38,794 nt of DNA from an uncultured Granulosicoccaceae bacterium (GCA_938005265.1 CALLOA010000089.1:1-38794); one strand, 5' to 3'. Shown: positions 24,809-34,012, numbered from the stretch's first letter. The notes: a model not told the origin generated them from the sequence alone. A program made the numbers and translations.

Positions 24809-26458
24809 TTAAGGTAGTGCCACCGTCAGGTCGAGCACATTGTCACGAATACCCCGTTGAGAAGTCTGGCCTGCCGGATTAGGGGATTTTTTCCGGATGT
24901 CTGATGGTCGCGCTGTGACGTCCATATAACCGGTGGGCTCTGCTGTCACCCGGTTTTGTGTTTCCATGAGTGCAGCTACTGATGCAGTTTCGCACTTATT
25001 CAGGAAACGCTCCATGTATGCATCGTTATGGTTACAAAGGCCACTATCGAGCAGAGCAAAATCTATCGGCAAAGAATCGATCAGTGCAAATCCCAGCGTC
25101 TGGTCGGAGATGGATTGGGTCTCAGTACCACCTATTTCAGCATCGGGTTCAATGCCGCTTATACCTACCTCAATGGGCAGTTTTCTCAGTTTATTCAATA
25201 TCCTGTGGTTGAGCCTGTGGTTGTCGCTTAATCCGCCCCCATCTAGCACAAGATTCAAACTGTTAGCAGGTAAATCAAACTTTTGTATTACAGATTCCAG
25301 CCAATCGGCAAACCGATCAAGATCGTCATAATCGCCCAGCAGTGGAACGTAGTAGCGAGTAACCGGGTTGATTGCCAATTGTTTGGCCAGTGCTGAGGCT
25401 GCATTGTAAATCAGCCATTCATCGAGACCGGCCAGCAAGCCCAGGCGGCGCGATTCCGCCAGCATTTTTTCCAGACTGTTAAAGCCCGAGCTGGAGGGCA
25501 ATAGATCAAGAGTAAGTTGGTATCTGTCAAACCGGTCCGGCTGTGCCAGGTTGAGCGAGTAAAGATTGATGCCTAGTTGTGATCTTTCCAGCAACTGCAC
25601 CATTCTGGACGCCCACGATTCGGTTCCTGCTGTTGGCTCAGGCCGTTTGCCTATGGTTCTGGTAATGCCCGGGCCGCCGTTACCGCCAGTCGCTGAAGGA
25701 TGTTTAGCGGGTCTGGCTATGATCTGAACGACAGTCTCGCCTTCAAATCTTGCCATGCTCATGTGTAATCGGGCCGCAACCAGCACACCATCTGTACGGC
25801 ACAAATGTGTGTCCAGTTCGGCTTGCTTGTGATTGTCGTACTGGAACTCCCGCAAAATCCCGTGCAAGCTTTTCTGGTATTTTTTTGCAACCAGATCCAG
25901 TATGGGAGTGGCGATGGCGTTGGCTGAATCCGACAGACCAAACAGGCGAATATAAGCCGGATTTACATAACTATGAACCCCTTGGTGAATGTAGGCTATG
26001 GCCTCGTCCGTGGTGTTCAGCAAGGTTCTGAGTAAATGGTCCTGTTCCCTGGACTGTTTCTCCATGCCAATGTGCTCTCGTTTGAGCTGCGCTTCTCGCA
26101 GCGCTCGCCGTAATGTGTGTTTCAATCTTGATGGGGTATCGAAGCTTGCGACATCGGTTATACCGAGCTCAAGCAGTTCATCGCCAATGTTGGACTTGTG
26201 GTTGTCCGAGATGGCTACAAATGGCGTTTCCGGGTAGCGCAGGATACATGAAGGTACATGCTGGCTGCCGCTGGACATATCCAGCACCACCAGATCCCAG
26301 GCCTGTTGTGCCAGTTGCTCTGCAAAACTGAAGTGGTCCTCGACCCAATATTGATGCGTTGCCACACCTGCGTCTCTCAGACACAAAGCTACGCGCTCAG
26401 CAGCGGTCTTGTTTTTGACCAACGCCAGCGTTTCTATATTGTGGGGATACCGATTCAC
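24809..26458 (-). CDS. FimX-like REC-PAS-EAL protein with degenerate EAL domain
   Basis: 549 residues. Residues 8-125 form a receiver-like domain (WDLVVLDMS with Asp60). Residues 135-250 form a PAS domain (TTDEAIAYIHQGVHSYVNPAYIRLFG, split here as TTDEAIAYIHQGV and SYVNPAYIRLFG), very like that of FimX. Residues about 285-520 have the EAL fold (LAGLDEWLIYNAASAL, FALIDSLPIDFALLDSGL), but the E-A/V-L motif is replaced (YQLTLDLL) and the metal-binding acids are mostly gone, so it cannot act as a phosphodiesterase. No GGDEF domain lies between, unlike FimX. It is probably a c-di-GMP effector or its remnant, perhaps for pili or exopolysaccharide. It is divergent from efp and followed by the GH114 gene. 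Confidence 0.75.
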   Translation of the reverse strand: MNRYPHNIETLALVKNKTAAERVALCLRDAGVATHQYWVEDHFSFAEQLAQQAWDLVVLDMSSGSQHVPSCILRYPETPFVAISDNHKSNIGDELLELGITDVASFDTPSRLKHTLRRALREAQLKREHIGMEKQSREQDHLLRTLLNTTDEAIAYIHQGVHSYVNPAYIRLFGLSDSANAIATPILDLVAKKYQKSLHGILREFQYDNHKQAELDTHLCRTDGVLVAARLHMSMARFEGETVVQIIARPAKHPSATGGNGGPGITRTIGKRPEPTAGTESWASRMVQLLERSQLGINLYSLNLAQPDRFDRYQLTLDLLPSSSGFNSLEKMLAESRRLGLLAGLDEWLIYNAASALAKQLAINPVTRYYVPLLGDYDDLDRFADWLESVIQKFDLPANSLNLVLDGGGLSDNHRLNHRILNKLRKLPIEVGISGIEPDAEIGGTETQSISDQTLGFALIDSLPIDFALLDSGLCNHNDAYMERFLNKCETASVAALMETQNRVTAEPTGYMDVTARPSDIRKKSPNPAGQTSQRGIRDNVLDLTVALP

Positions 26459-26545
26459 CTGAAAAAGTGTAGTTGGCCCGACAGGTTTTTCAGCTTTTTT
26501 TAATGTAAATAGGCGATGGGTAGTAAAGACCTCTGACGAACATCG

Positions 26546-26574
26546 GCGCAGCCGGTAGTAACACAGGTTATAAT
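26546..26574 (+). promoter_or_regulatory. Probable efp promoter
   Basis: A perfect -10 box TATAAT at 26569-26574 lies 28 bases before the efp start, giving a short leader. The bases at the -35 position (GCGCAG, 26546-26551) do not match the consensus, so an activator or other contacts may help. Confidence 0.4.
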
Positions 26575-26602
26575 TGAGGAATCACCCAACTTTGGAGAGC
26601 CC

Positions 26603-27169
26603 ATGGCCTCATACAACACGAATGAATTCAAAAGCGGCCTGAAAATCATGCTGGATGGGGATCCTCATGCGATTGTCGAGAATGAATTTGTCAAACCCGG
26701 CAAGGGGCAGGCGTTCAGTCGAACCCGGGTGAGAAATCTGAAAACCGGAAGAGTGGTTGAGAAAACCTTTAAATCGGGTGATTCGGTTGAAGCTGCCGAC
26801 GTCATGGACACTGAGATGCAGTACTTGTATAGCGATGGTGAACATTGGCATTTTATGGACCCGAAAAGTTTCGAACAATTGGCTGCCGACAAGACAGCAA
26901 TCGGTGATGCGCATTTGTGGCTGACTGAACAGGATAATTGTGAAGTGACTTTGTGGAACGGTGAACCACTTACTGTGACGCCACCCAATTTCGTCGAAAT
27001 GAAAATCACACAGACCGATCCTGGTTTGCGAGGTGACACCGCTACGGGTGGAAACAAGCCTGCCACGATGGAAACGGGTGCTGTGGTCAAGGTTCCGCTG
27101 TTTATCGAGGAAGGCGAAGTTATAAAGATTGATACTCGTTCCGGTGAGTACGTCTCTCGCGTCAAGTAA
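26603..27169 (+). CDS. efp: Elongation factor P
   Basis: 188 residues, the same length as E. coli EF-P. Lys34 in VKPGKGQAF is the residue that EpmA lysylates. The three beta-barrel domains are visible through [45 protein letters not shown] and [14 protein letters not shown] relieves ribosome stalling at polyproline stretches. GGAG lies five bases before the ATG. epmA overlaps its 3' end, so the factor and its modifier are made together. A proline run occurs at the end of the GFA-family protein in this same window. Confidence 0.97.
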   Translation: MASYNTNEFKSGLKIMLDGDPHAIVENEFVKPGKGQAFSRTRVRNLKTGRVVEKTFKSGDSVEAADVMDTEMQYLYSDGEHWHFMDPKSFEQLAADKTAIGDAHLWLTEQDNCEVTLWNGEPLTVTPPNFVEMKITQTDPGLRGDTATGGNKPATMETGAVVKVPLFIEEGEVIKIDTRSGEYVSRVK

Positions 27170-28181
27170 GTGGCAGCCCGCCACTTCCATGACGCTGCTT
27201 CAGCGTCGCGCCACTTTGCTGCATGCCATCCGGAACTACTTTTTCAGCGCCAGTGTTACAGAAGTGGTAACGCCGATACTGTCGCGTTTTGCAACAACTG
27301 ACCCGCATATCGAGAGCTTTGCGACTGTTGCTTCAATGACAGCCGGTGGTGTTGAAGACACACCTCGCTATCTGCACACCTCCCCTGAGTTCCCGATGAA
27401 ACGCCTGCTGTGTGCAGGTTCCGGCGATATTTATCAGATATGCAGTGTCTTCAGGCGCGAAGAAGCAGGCCGACTGCATAATCCTGAGTTCCAATTGCTG
27501 GAGTGGTATCGCTGTGGCTTTGATCACTGTCGCTTGATGCAGGACGTTGAGGACTTTGTACGCCATTGTATTGCTGCCCTGCAGCAACTAAACCCCACGT
27601 TAAGAGAAGAAACCGTTTTCCACAAGATCGGTTATTACGATGCTGTAGAGGCAGCTACTGGTCTTTCGCCGCAGCAACTCAGCCCCGCTAGTCTACAAAG
27701 TTATTTTATCAAGCAAGGCATGGATTGCCCATTAAGCGCAGATGAACCCCATGCCGATTCGCTGGATATCTGGCTGGATTTTTTGATGTCGATGGTTATT
27801 GCCCCGGGCTTTGACAAAACAGGTTTCACTTTTGTTTATGACTACCCGGCCAGTCAGGCAGCGCTTGCCCGGCTGATGACAGTAGATGGCATCAACGTAG
27901 CTGCCCGTTTCGAATTGTTTTATGGAGAAATCGAGCTTGCCAACGGTTTCCATGAACTTGCCGATGCCCTTGAACAACGTGCGCGATTCGAAAGTGACTT
28001 GAGCCAGCGACAGGTGCAGGGACTTTCGGATGTGCCTATGGATACCGCTCTGCTAGATGCCTTGGCAAATGGTTTGCCGGATTGTGCAGGCGTGGCCATC
28101 GGACTTGATCGTTTGTTGATGATGCTCACAGAGGCTGAACGTATAGAGGATGTTATTGCCTTCCCTGAGGGCAGGGCATGA
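27144..28181 (+). CDS. epmA: EF-P--(R)-beta-lysine ligase
   Basis: 345 residues from the GTG at 27144, which gives [13 protein letters not shown], aligned with the start of E. coli EpmA; an ATG at 27189 would give 330. It is a class II lysyl-tRNA synthetase paralogue without the tRNA-binding domain: [65 protein letters not shown] and [14 protein letters not shown] are the class II and LysRS-like motifs. It adds beta-lysine to EF-P Lys34; the mutase EpmB that makes beta-lysine is not in the window. It overlaps efp by 26 bases and the next gene by four. Confidence 0.94.
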   Translation: MSTSLASSKWQPATSMTLLQRRATLLHAIRNYFFSASVTEVVTPILSRFATTDPHIESFATVASMTAGGVEDTPRYLHTSPEFPMKRLLCAGSGDIYQICSVFRREEAGRLHNPEFQLLEWYRCGFDHCRLMQDVEDFVRHCIAALQQLNPTLREETVFHKIGYYDAVEAATGLSPQQLSPASLQSYFIKQGMDCPLSADEPHADSLDIWLDFLMSMVIAPGFDKTGFTFVYDYPASQAALARLMTVDGINVAARFELFYGEIELANGFHELADALEQRARFESDLSQRQVQGLSDVPMDTALLDALANGLPDCAGVAIGLDRLLMMLTEAERIEDVIAFPEGRA

Positions 28182-28705
28182 TGATGGCTGATTCTTCGTG
28201 CGCTGGCGATGTTTTACGGCTTGCTGACATTGAGATTGCACCACTCCTGCGATTGTTCGCAACACAACAACTATCTTTCATGGCAGTAGAGGATGCAGCG
28301 GAGATCCCCGGTAGCCACTGGGGTGATGATGAGGCAGGCTTGATAGGTGATAAAATTTTTGCACGAGCTGATACACCAGTTCATTCACTGTTGCATGAAG
28401 CCTGTCACTACTTCCTTATGGATAAGGAACGTCGTTTGAAATTACATACTGACGCGGGTGGAACGGCGGTTGAGGAGAATGCCGTGTGTTATCTACAGAT
28501 CTGTCTTGCGTCAGGAATTACCGGGGTTGGTAGCCTGCGTATGATGCAGGATATGGATGCATGGGGGTACAGCTTTCGTCTCGGCAGTGCGCGATTGTGG
28601 TTCGAACAGGATGCAGACGACGCCATAGCTTTACTCAAACAGCGTGGACTATGGCAACAGTATCGGCTTGAAGATTGCCAACCGCGAATTAGCGCCGACG
28701 GTTGA
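28178..28705 (+). CDS. Conserved HExxH (gluzincin-like) protein coupled to epmA
   Basis: 175 residues, no signal peptide, so cytoplasmic. [14 protein letters not shown] contains His73, Glu74 and His77, and [12 protein letters not shown] about 25 residues later supplies a likely third zinc ligand (Glu99 or Glu100), the arrangement seen in gluzincins such as ImmA/Irr[13 protein letters not shown] before it and [21 protein letters not shown] after it look conserved. Its ATG overlaps the epmA stop (ATGA), so it is translationally coupled to the EF-P modification enzyme. I know no name for it. It could be a peptidase acting on a translation-related target, but that is inference. Confidence 0.7.
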   Translation: MMMADSSCAGDVLRLADIEIAPLLRLFATQQLSFMAVEDAAEIPGSHWGDDEAGLIGDKIFARADTPVHSLLHEACHYFLMDKERRLKLHTDAGGTAVEENAVCYLQICLASGITGVGSLRMMQDMDAWGYSFRLGSARLWFEQDADDAIALLKQRGLWQQYRLEDCQPRISADG

Positions 28706-29480
28706 GTAGATTAAGTTCACTGCCGCTGTAATGCCCGTTGGTATACCAGTCGGTACGCCAGGCCAACTTATTGCCTGTTTTTGATATCCAGTCTTCGCGC
28801 TCACGCAAAACGGTTGCACCGCTGGCGGTTGTTCTTTCCCGGTATAGTCTGCTAATGCGGAACTGATCGTCAGCTATTTTTTCGACTTTATGCAGCCCTG
28901 ACAGATTCGGTACGGTAAAGACTGTGACGGTTCTTACATCACCGCTACTGGCCCTTCTATCGCTACTGGAGACGCGCACACGATCCACGGTGACACGAGC
29001 CAGCTCGCGGTGGCCAGTGGAAAAGCGTTTGACTAGCTCGCTATGTTCTACTTCCAGTTCATCGACCTCAAAGACCTGCAAACGGGAATCTCCGGTTTGA
29101 TAACAAACAGATTCAATCGCCTGGCCGTCCCAGTTGCCCTCAATGTCTTTCAATAGCTGGGAAAATTGCAGGGTATCGGGGGTGTTTTTGACGGATTGCG
29201 ACTTTTTATTTTTTAGCGGAGGCAGCCCATAGTAGTTGTCTCCTTCGCTAAGCAGCAATTCGGAGAGGCTATTACATGTGGGCAGGTGGAGATTTTTTCG
29301 CAGTTGTATGGGGTCGCGTGGAAATGTTGTCGGCAGCAGTTGGCCTTTTGAGTCGACAGTCCTTGCGCCATCAAGGCTTGCAGATACCATCGTGGAAAAC
29401 AGCGGTGTTACGAAAACAACAAGGCTGATAAAGCCTGTTTTAAGCGCGTTGTTGAGTCTGTTGCCTGGGGTCAGTTGCAT
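28689..29480 (-). CDS. Secreted protein of unknown function
   Basis: 263 residues. A hydrophobic stretch (about 14-32) ending near TMVSA-SLD is a signal peptide. The C-terminal half (about 105-260) seems conserved: IEGNWDGQAIESVCYQTGD, DDQFRISRLYRERT, REREDWI and WRTDWYTNGHYSGSELN. It may be a small beta-rich periplasmic domain of the lipocalin kind, but I do not recognise the family. Its 3' end overlaps the end of the HExxH gene by 17 bases on the opposite strand. psd lies 143 bp upstream. Confidence 0.6.
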   Translation of the reverse strand: MQLTPGNRLNNALKTGFISLVVFVTPLFSTMVSASLDGARTVDSKGQLLPTTFPRDPIQLRKNLHLPTCNSLSELLLSEGDNYYGLPPLKNKKSQSVKNTPDTLQFSQLLKDIEGNWDGQAIESVCYQTGDSRLQVFEVDELEVEHSELVKRFSTGHRELARVTVDRVRVSSSDRRASSGDVRTVTVFTVPNLSGLHKVEKIADDQFRISRLYRERTTASGATVLREREDWISKTGNKLAWRTDWYTNGHYSGSELNLLNRRR

Positions 29481-29623
29481 TTGAGCTCTCCTGTTCCGGC
29501 AATTTTATCGCCAGACCCGGATACATCGGGGATTTAACTACAGTGATTGAAAGCATTGTAGAGAGATGTAACAGGCAGGAGTGTGAACTCATCGAAATTA
29601 CGCCATCAGGCATATGATTGAGT

Positions 29624-30484
29624 TCACGAACTGCGGTAATGACCCAGTAGCATGCCCATTTTGACCGGGCTTTGGCTGATCAGATCGGGTTCAAATTCCA
29701 GGGCAGTTTCTGTCAGTACGATCACTGTAGACCCCATATTGAACCGGCCCATTTCCTCGCCGTGTTTGAACTCATGGTGTTGACCGTCTTTACGATAATG
29801 CCAGTGTGAGGGTTGGCGGCGTGACAATTTGCCAAATGGTGTGATCTGCCCGGCCCAGACAGTTTCTATGGCGGCAACATTCATGGCACCAACCAGTACC
29901 ATTGCCATAGCACCGTGTGAAGTTTCAAACAGGGAGACAACTCTTTCATTACGTGCGAATAATGAAGGGATGGTGTCCACGCTGGATGGAGCAACACTGA
30001 AAAGCCTGCCGGGCACATGAGTCATTGAGTCTAGCGTACCGCTTTCAGACATGTGTATGCGATGATAATCGCGTGGTGACAGGTAAACAGTAATAAATGA
30101 GCCACTACTGAAACGCTTTGCAGTCTCGGTGTCAGCGAGCAGGGCTTCAACACTGTAGTCGTGTTGCTTGGCTTGTATCAGCGTGCCGTCGCGGATATCG
30201 CCGAGAGCCGAGATACGACCGTCAGCCGGGCAAACCAGTGCATCAGGCAGCGTTGATATCGGGCGGGCATCAGCCTTCAAAGCGCGCGTAAAAAAAGCGT
30301 TAAATGTTTTGTAGGTATTAATGTCAGGTTCAAGAGCTTCTGACATGTCGACATTGTATTGCCCGATAAACCATTTTATGACTGAAGGTGTCAATGGTGA
30401 GGACAGGCGGGTCATGAAGTACACCAGCCGCGAAATCAAATGGTGTGGCAGTATGTATTGAAGTTTGGCAAGTAGGTTTGACAA
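29624..30484 (-). CDS. psd: Phosphatidylserine decarboxylase proenzyme
   Basis: 286 residues. The proenzyme cuts itself between Gly251 and Ser252 in RFNMGSTVIVL; the Ser becomes the pyruvoyl group. The usual LGST is MGST here. CPADGRIS, DYHRIHMSESG and VGAMNVAAIETVW are the other conserved blocks, with the Asp and His of the processing triad. It makes phosphatidylethanolamine at the inner membrane. It is 89 bp downstream of the PCuAC gene on the same strand; whether it shares its transcript is unclear. Confidence 0.95.
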   Translation of the reverse strand: MSNLLAKLQYILPHHLISRLVYFMTRLSSPLTPSVIKWFIGQYNVDMSEALEPDINTYKTFNAFFTRALKADARPISTLPDALVCPADGRISALGDIRDGTLIQAKQHDYSVEALLADTETAKRFSSGSFITVYLSPRDYHRIHMSESGTLDSMTHVPGRLFSVAPSSVDTIPSLFARNERVVSLFETSHGAMAMVLVGAMNVAAIETVWAGQITPFGKLSRRQPSHWHYRKDGQHHEFKHGEEMGRFNMGSTVIVLTETALEFEPDLISQSPVKMGMLLGHYRSS

Positions 30485-30573
30485 TGTGGTGTTGCCGCCA
30501 GGTTGTTTTGTTTGCGTTGAAAAGTTTTTATCAGCCAGAATAAAAGTCGCCAGGCTCTTTAAGGAAGTAATTC

Positions 30574-31179
30574 TTAATTATTAGCTGAATGTCCTTCATG
30601 CTTCTTCATTGCCTTGTCATCATGTTTTGTCGGTTTAGACATGTTGCCGTGACTCATTTTTTTCTTGTCAGTACCATGCTTGTGTTGCATGTGCAGGCCT
30701 TTTACGATTTCAAAGTGTGCCATTACGCTTTCGCCTGTCGCCAGGTTCAGGTTAATGATGACATGTTCTCCCGGTAACAGTTCGGTCGCGGGGTCAGTCA
30801 ACATAAGGTGCATGCCCCCGTGTTCAAGTTCAACAGTTGCACCGGCAGGGATGGCGAGTTCCTTTAGCTTGCGCATGCGAGAGACGTCGTTTTCAACCGT
30901 CGTTATGTGGATTTCCACCAATTCGAATGACTCGCTGTTTGCTGAGACTACAACAACGTCCTCGTCCGTTTTGTTGGTAAAGCTGCCAAAGCCTGCCATA
31001 ACCGGGACTCCAGGTGGTGGCAGGAGGATTTTTCCCAGCGTGGATTGCAGTGGTTCGGCTGCCCGGGCGCTGCTTAAAAAAGCCAGGAGCAACATTGCCG
31101 CTAGCAGGGTTAAAACAGAGTAGCTGCGGGATCTGCGTGTTCCTGCAAGTGCATCCGGAATTGCGAAAGAGGTTTTCAT
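30574..31179 (-). CDS. Periplasmic copper chaperone PCu(A)C with His/Met-rich tail
   Basis: 201 residues with a signal peptide (cleavage near ARA-AEP, about 41). The copper site is complete: His in EIHI, ten residues, Met in SRMRK, twenty-one residues, then HLM, the H-x10-M-x21-H-x-M pattern. After the domain comes a tail of about 38 residues rich in His, Met and Lys (HMQHKHG, MSHGNM, KKHEGH), probably a second copper-binding part. It hands Cu(I) to the CuA site of cytochrome oxidase. The SCO gene lies 38 bp upstream, its usual partner. Confidence 0.92.
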   Translation of the reverse strand: MKTSFAIPDALAGTRRSRSYSVLTLLAAMLLLAFLSSARAAEPLQSTLGKILLPPPGVPVMAGFGSFTNKTDEDVVVVSANSESFELVEIHITTVENDVSRMRKLKELAIPAGATVELEHGGMHLMLTDPATELLPGEHVIINLNLATGESVMAHFEIVKGLHMQHKHGTDKKKMSHGNMSKPTKHDDKAMKKHEGHSANN

Positions 31180-31217
31180 TCAAGTATGGCCTGAGCAAAG
31201 ATAAGTCCGTTGACAGG

Positions 31218-31988
31218 TTACCCGGGCTGCTTGTCTGCGAGCGCTGTATAGACTTCAACATAATCGCTGACGATGGTTTCAGCTTCATGAGGTAGATTAA
31301 ATTTGGCACGTATCCGGGATGCCGGATCGACGAGTAGTATCGAAGAGGTATGGTCGACAGTATAACGCGTCGGGTCATTTTCATCTGCGTCGTAGGCTAC
31401 AACAATACCCAGTTCACGTGTCAGATCAAGAATATTGGTCAGATCACCGGTGACGCCGCGTACGTTGGTGTCGAAGCTGCCAAGATAGGGTTTTAGTACT
31501 TCGGGTGTGTCGCGATTGGGGTCTACGGAAACAAACACAATTTCGAAAGGTTCAGGGTTGTGCTCATTCGCAGTAAGCATGTTTAGCGAGTCACGTAATA
31601 CTGACAGAGTGACAGGGCAGATATCAGGACAGCGAGTAAAGCCGAAAAAAACCATGCTCCACTTGCCGGCGAATGAAGACTGGTCTACCAGTGCTGCGTT
31701 TTCGTCGATTAACTCGAACTCGGGAACAGATTTGTAGTCGTCAGGAAACAACAGCGTGTTGGCGAGTTTTTCCTGTAATTGGTCCAGATCAACGCTAATG
31801 GAGCCATTATGCGCTTGTTGCCACTGACCGAACCAGACACCTGCACTAACTGCAGCCAGGGCCAATAGCATGATAAAGCCGAGTTTTACCTTGCCGTGTT
31901 GGAGCTGCCGTTCAGTTACAGCGAGCCGCCCGGCCAGCAATCGTTGTTTTATTCCAGATTTGTACGTGGGTTCAGTTACGTCGACCAT
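31218..31988 (-). CDS. SCO1/SenC family cytochrome oxidase assembly protein
   Basis: 256 residues, anchored by one helix (about 36-53) with a periplasmic thioredoxin-like domain. FTRCPDICPVTL carries the copper Cys120 and Cys124 and RYTVDHTSS the third ligand His213. SCO proteins reduce or metallate the CuA site of cytochrome c oxidase subunit II. It heads the unit with PCuAC and perhaps psd. A possible promoter lies in the 90-bp gap to the divergent prmB. Confidence 0.93.
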   Translation of the reverse strand: MVDVTEPTYKSGIKQRLLAGRLAVTERQLQHGKVKLGFIMLLALAAVSAGVWFGQWQQAHNGSISVDLDQLQEKLANTLLFPDDYKSVPEFELIDENAALVDQSSFAGKWSMVFFGFTRCPDICPVTLSVLRDSLNMLTANEHNPEPFEIVFVSVDPNRDTPEVLKPYLGSFDTNVRGVTGDLTNILDLTRELGIVVAYDADENDPTRYTVDHTSSILLVDPASRIRAKFNLPHEAETIVSDYVEVYTALADKQPG

Positions 31989-32034
31989 GGACTCTGCCTG
32001 CTGTACGAATAGCTCAAGTTACGCAAGAGCGCAT

Positions 32035-32061
32035 GTTATAGATTAGACTTGGGTATCGCAA
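32035..32061 (-). promoter_or_regulatory. Possible promoter of the SCO/PCuAC unit
   Basis: On the minus strand TTGCGA (32056-32061) and TATAAC (32035-32040) are 15 bp apart, a short spacing. They lie about 50 bases before the SCO start, in the gap shared with prmB. Confidence 0.3.
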
Positions 32062-32078
32062 TTCGTTCGTATTGATCA

Positions 32079-32990
32079 ATGATAATTCCCCGTTCACCAC
32101 AACCTGACGTTGAGGTAGCGATTCGTGCGGCCACGTCCTATCTGGCTGGCTACGATCTCGGTTATGGGCATGGCACTCTGGAAGCAGTCGATGATGCCAC
32201 ATGGCTGGTGCTGGAGGCTGTTGGAATTTCTCCGCTGGCACCGTTACAGGCCCATGAGCTGGGGCAAACCCTCAATAACGAGCTAATCGATAAAATTGAA
32301 GAGTGGTTGCAAAAGCGTGCACTGAAACGTATGCCGGCAGCCTACATCGTGGGGCGAACCTGGTTTGCCGGGTTGGAAATCAAGGTGGACGAAAGAGTGC
32401 TGATTCCTCGCTCACCCTTTGCCGAATTTGTACTGCAGGACTGTTTCGGGCTGCTTGATACCGAAAAAATGGAGCGTGTTCTTGATCTTTGCACGGGATC
32501 TGGCTGCATTGCTTTAGCGGCTGCAGTAGCGTTTCCGGATGCCACGGTAGATGGCTGTGATATTTCTGCAGATGCATTGGCTCTGGCGCGAGAGAATGTA
32601 TCGCATCATCAGCTGGAACAGCGCGTCAACCTGGTGCAGAGCGATCTTTTTACCGCACTCGACTCCAGATATGATCTGATCCTTACCAATCCACCCTACG
32701 TCGATCGTTTTGATATGGAGAATATGCCTGCCGAGTTCGCGCATGAGCCTGAACTGGGGTTGGCCGCTGGTGAGGATGGCTTGGATATTGTCAGGAAAAT
32801 TCTGATTCAGTGCCCTGACTACCTGAAGCCGGGTGGGGCACTGGTTTGTGAGGTCGGTAATAGCGCTGAAGCATTGCAACAGCGATTTGCCGGCTGGCCT
32901 TTTACCTGGCTTGAATTTGAACAAGGTGGCGCCGGTATTTTTTTCATTGAACGTGAAGATATCATCGCAAGTGCTGCAGGGCCGGGATAG
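32079..32990 (+). CDS. prmB: Ribosomal protein L3 glutamine methyltransferase
   Basis: 303 residues. An N-terminal helical domain is followed by the methyltransferase fold: VLDLCTGSGCIALA (135-148) binds S-adenosylmethionine and NPPY (204-207) is the catalytic motif for N5-glutamine methylation. VDRFDMENMPAEFAHEPELG after NPPY is the PrmB form, different from the release-factor enzyme PrmC. It methylates a glutamine of ribosomal protein L3. The stop overlaps the GTG start of the next gene by one base. Confidence 0.93.
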   Translation: MIIPRSPQPDVEVAIRAATSYLAGYDLGYGHGTLEAVDDATWLVLEAVGISPLAPLQAHELGQTLNNELIDKIEEWLQKRALKRMPAAYIVGRTWFAGLEIKVDERVLIPRSPFAEFVLQDCFGLLDTEKMERVLDLCTGSGCIALAAAVAFPDATVDGCDISADALALARENVSHHQLEQRVNLVQSDLFTALDSRYDLILTNPPYVDRFDMENMPAEFAHEPELGLAAGEDGLDIVRKILIQCPDYLKPGGALVCEVGNSAEALQQRFAGWPFTWLEFEQGGAGIFFIEREDIIASAAGPG

Positions 32991-33598
32991 TGGCGGCTAT
33001 CGGGAAACCTCTGCTGTTACTGCTCGCCGTGCAGTTACTCGTGGCTTGTGCCAGCGGACCACCGACAAGGCCTGATAATGTCTGTTCAATTTTCTCCCAG
33101 AAGTACGGTTGGCATCGTGCAGCACTTAAAGCGGAGAAGAAATGGGGTGTGCCCAAACATGTTTCCCTGGCCATTATGGCGCAGGAATCGTCTTTTCGTT
33201 CCACGGCAAGACCACCGCGAAAATATTATCTTGGCTTTATTCCCGGGCCGAGGCCGAGTAGTGCTTACGGCTATGCGCAAGCGCTCAAAGGCACATGGAA
33301 AGAATATATTTCGGCAACTGGCGAATACTGGCGAGAGCCAGACGATTTTGTCGATGCGCTGGATTTTATCAATTGGTATGTCACAGCAGCGTCTGACACC
33401 AATAAACTGAAAGTCACGGACACCTACAACATCTACCTCAACTACCACGAAGGACTTGCAGGTTTTCGCCGCGGGACTTACGAGAAAAAGGCCTGGTTGA
33501 AAAAAGTGGCGCAGAAGGTTGAAAGACGCGCGCAGCAATACGCTGTCCAGTATGAAGGTTGCAAGAATAATTTTGGCAAGCGTTGGCTATTTTTCTGA
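32990..33598 (+). CDS. Lysozyme-like (SLT-type) lipoprotein
   Basis: 202 residues starting at a GTG that overlaps the prmB stop. The signal ends in the lipobox LLVAC with Cys20, so it is a lipoprotein. Then KKWGVPKHVSLAIMAQESSFRS holds the likely catalytic Glu66 of the goose-lysozyme/SLT fold (written here in parts: VSLAIMAQESSF), followed by SSAYGYAQALKGTW and YNIYLNYHEGLAGF. It probably cuts peptidoglycan glycan strands in the periplasm. Translational coupling to prmB is likely, but a shared function is not obvious. Confidence 0.85.
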   Translation: MAAIGKPLLLLLAVQLLVACASGPPTRPDNVCSIFSQKYGWHRAALKAEKKWGVPKHVSLAIMAQESSFRSTARPPRKYYLGFIPGPRPSSAYGYAQALKGTWKEYISATGEYWREPDDFVDALDFINWYVTAASDTNKLKVTDTYNIYLNYHEGLAGFRRGTYEKKAWLKKVAQKVERRAQQYAVQYEGCKNNFGKRWLFF

Positions 33599-33688
33599 CA
33601 GGCTTAGCGCCAGCGGGGTTTGCAGCCGGTGCGGATGGGTTTGTTATAGTTATGACAACAAGGCTTATTAAACGACAGGGGGTGCTGT

Positions 33689-34012
33689 GTGGCACTTGGA
33701 AAACTAATCAAATCAATTTTCGGTGCTGGCTCAGGCGGTGATGACTCTGCTGCTGGCAAATCATCTCAGGATGTTGAGGCGACTGAAGAGTATCAGGGCT
33801 TCACGATAGAGGCAGCACCTATCAAGGAAGGAGGGCAGTTTCGAACAGCCGGTTTTATCAGTAAGGAAGTCGACGGCACGACAAAGCGCGCTCCTTTTAT
33901 TCGAGCTGATAACTCGACTGACAAAACTCAGGCGATCAGTCATAGCTTGTCAAAGGGCAAGCAGATTATCGATGAGCAGGGTGATCGATTGCTTGATCGG
34001 GAAATGTTGTAA
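33689..34012 (+). CDS. HlyU-family small protein
   Basis: 107 residues starting at a GTG, with AGGGGGT about five bases before it. YQGFTIEAAPIKEGGQF, FIRADNSTDK and KGKQIIDEQGDRLL are typical of the HlyU family. Despite its name the family is not the ArsR-type HlyU regulator of Vibrio, and its role is unknown; I see no DNA-binding motif. A Gly/Ser/Asp-rich linker lies near the N-terminus. It is 90 bp after the lipoprotein gene and 39 bp before the protease gene. Confidence 0.8.
   Translation: MALGKLIKSIFGAGSGGDDSAAGKSSQDVEATEEYQGFTIEAAPIKEGGQFRTAGFISKEVDGTTKRAPFIRADNSTDKTQAISHSLSKGKQIIDEQGDRLLDREML

Noticed and set aside
26609..27190. 193-codon ORF antisense to efp
   Set aside because: It lies wholly opposite the near-perfectly conserved efp gene and its translation shows no family motif; it is a codon-bias shadow.
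30665..31123. 152-codon plus-strand ORF opposite the PCuAC gene
   Set aside because: Low-complexity Ser/Thr-rich translation, no motif, and the minus-strand gene has a complete copper motif.
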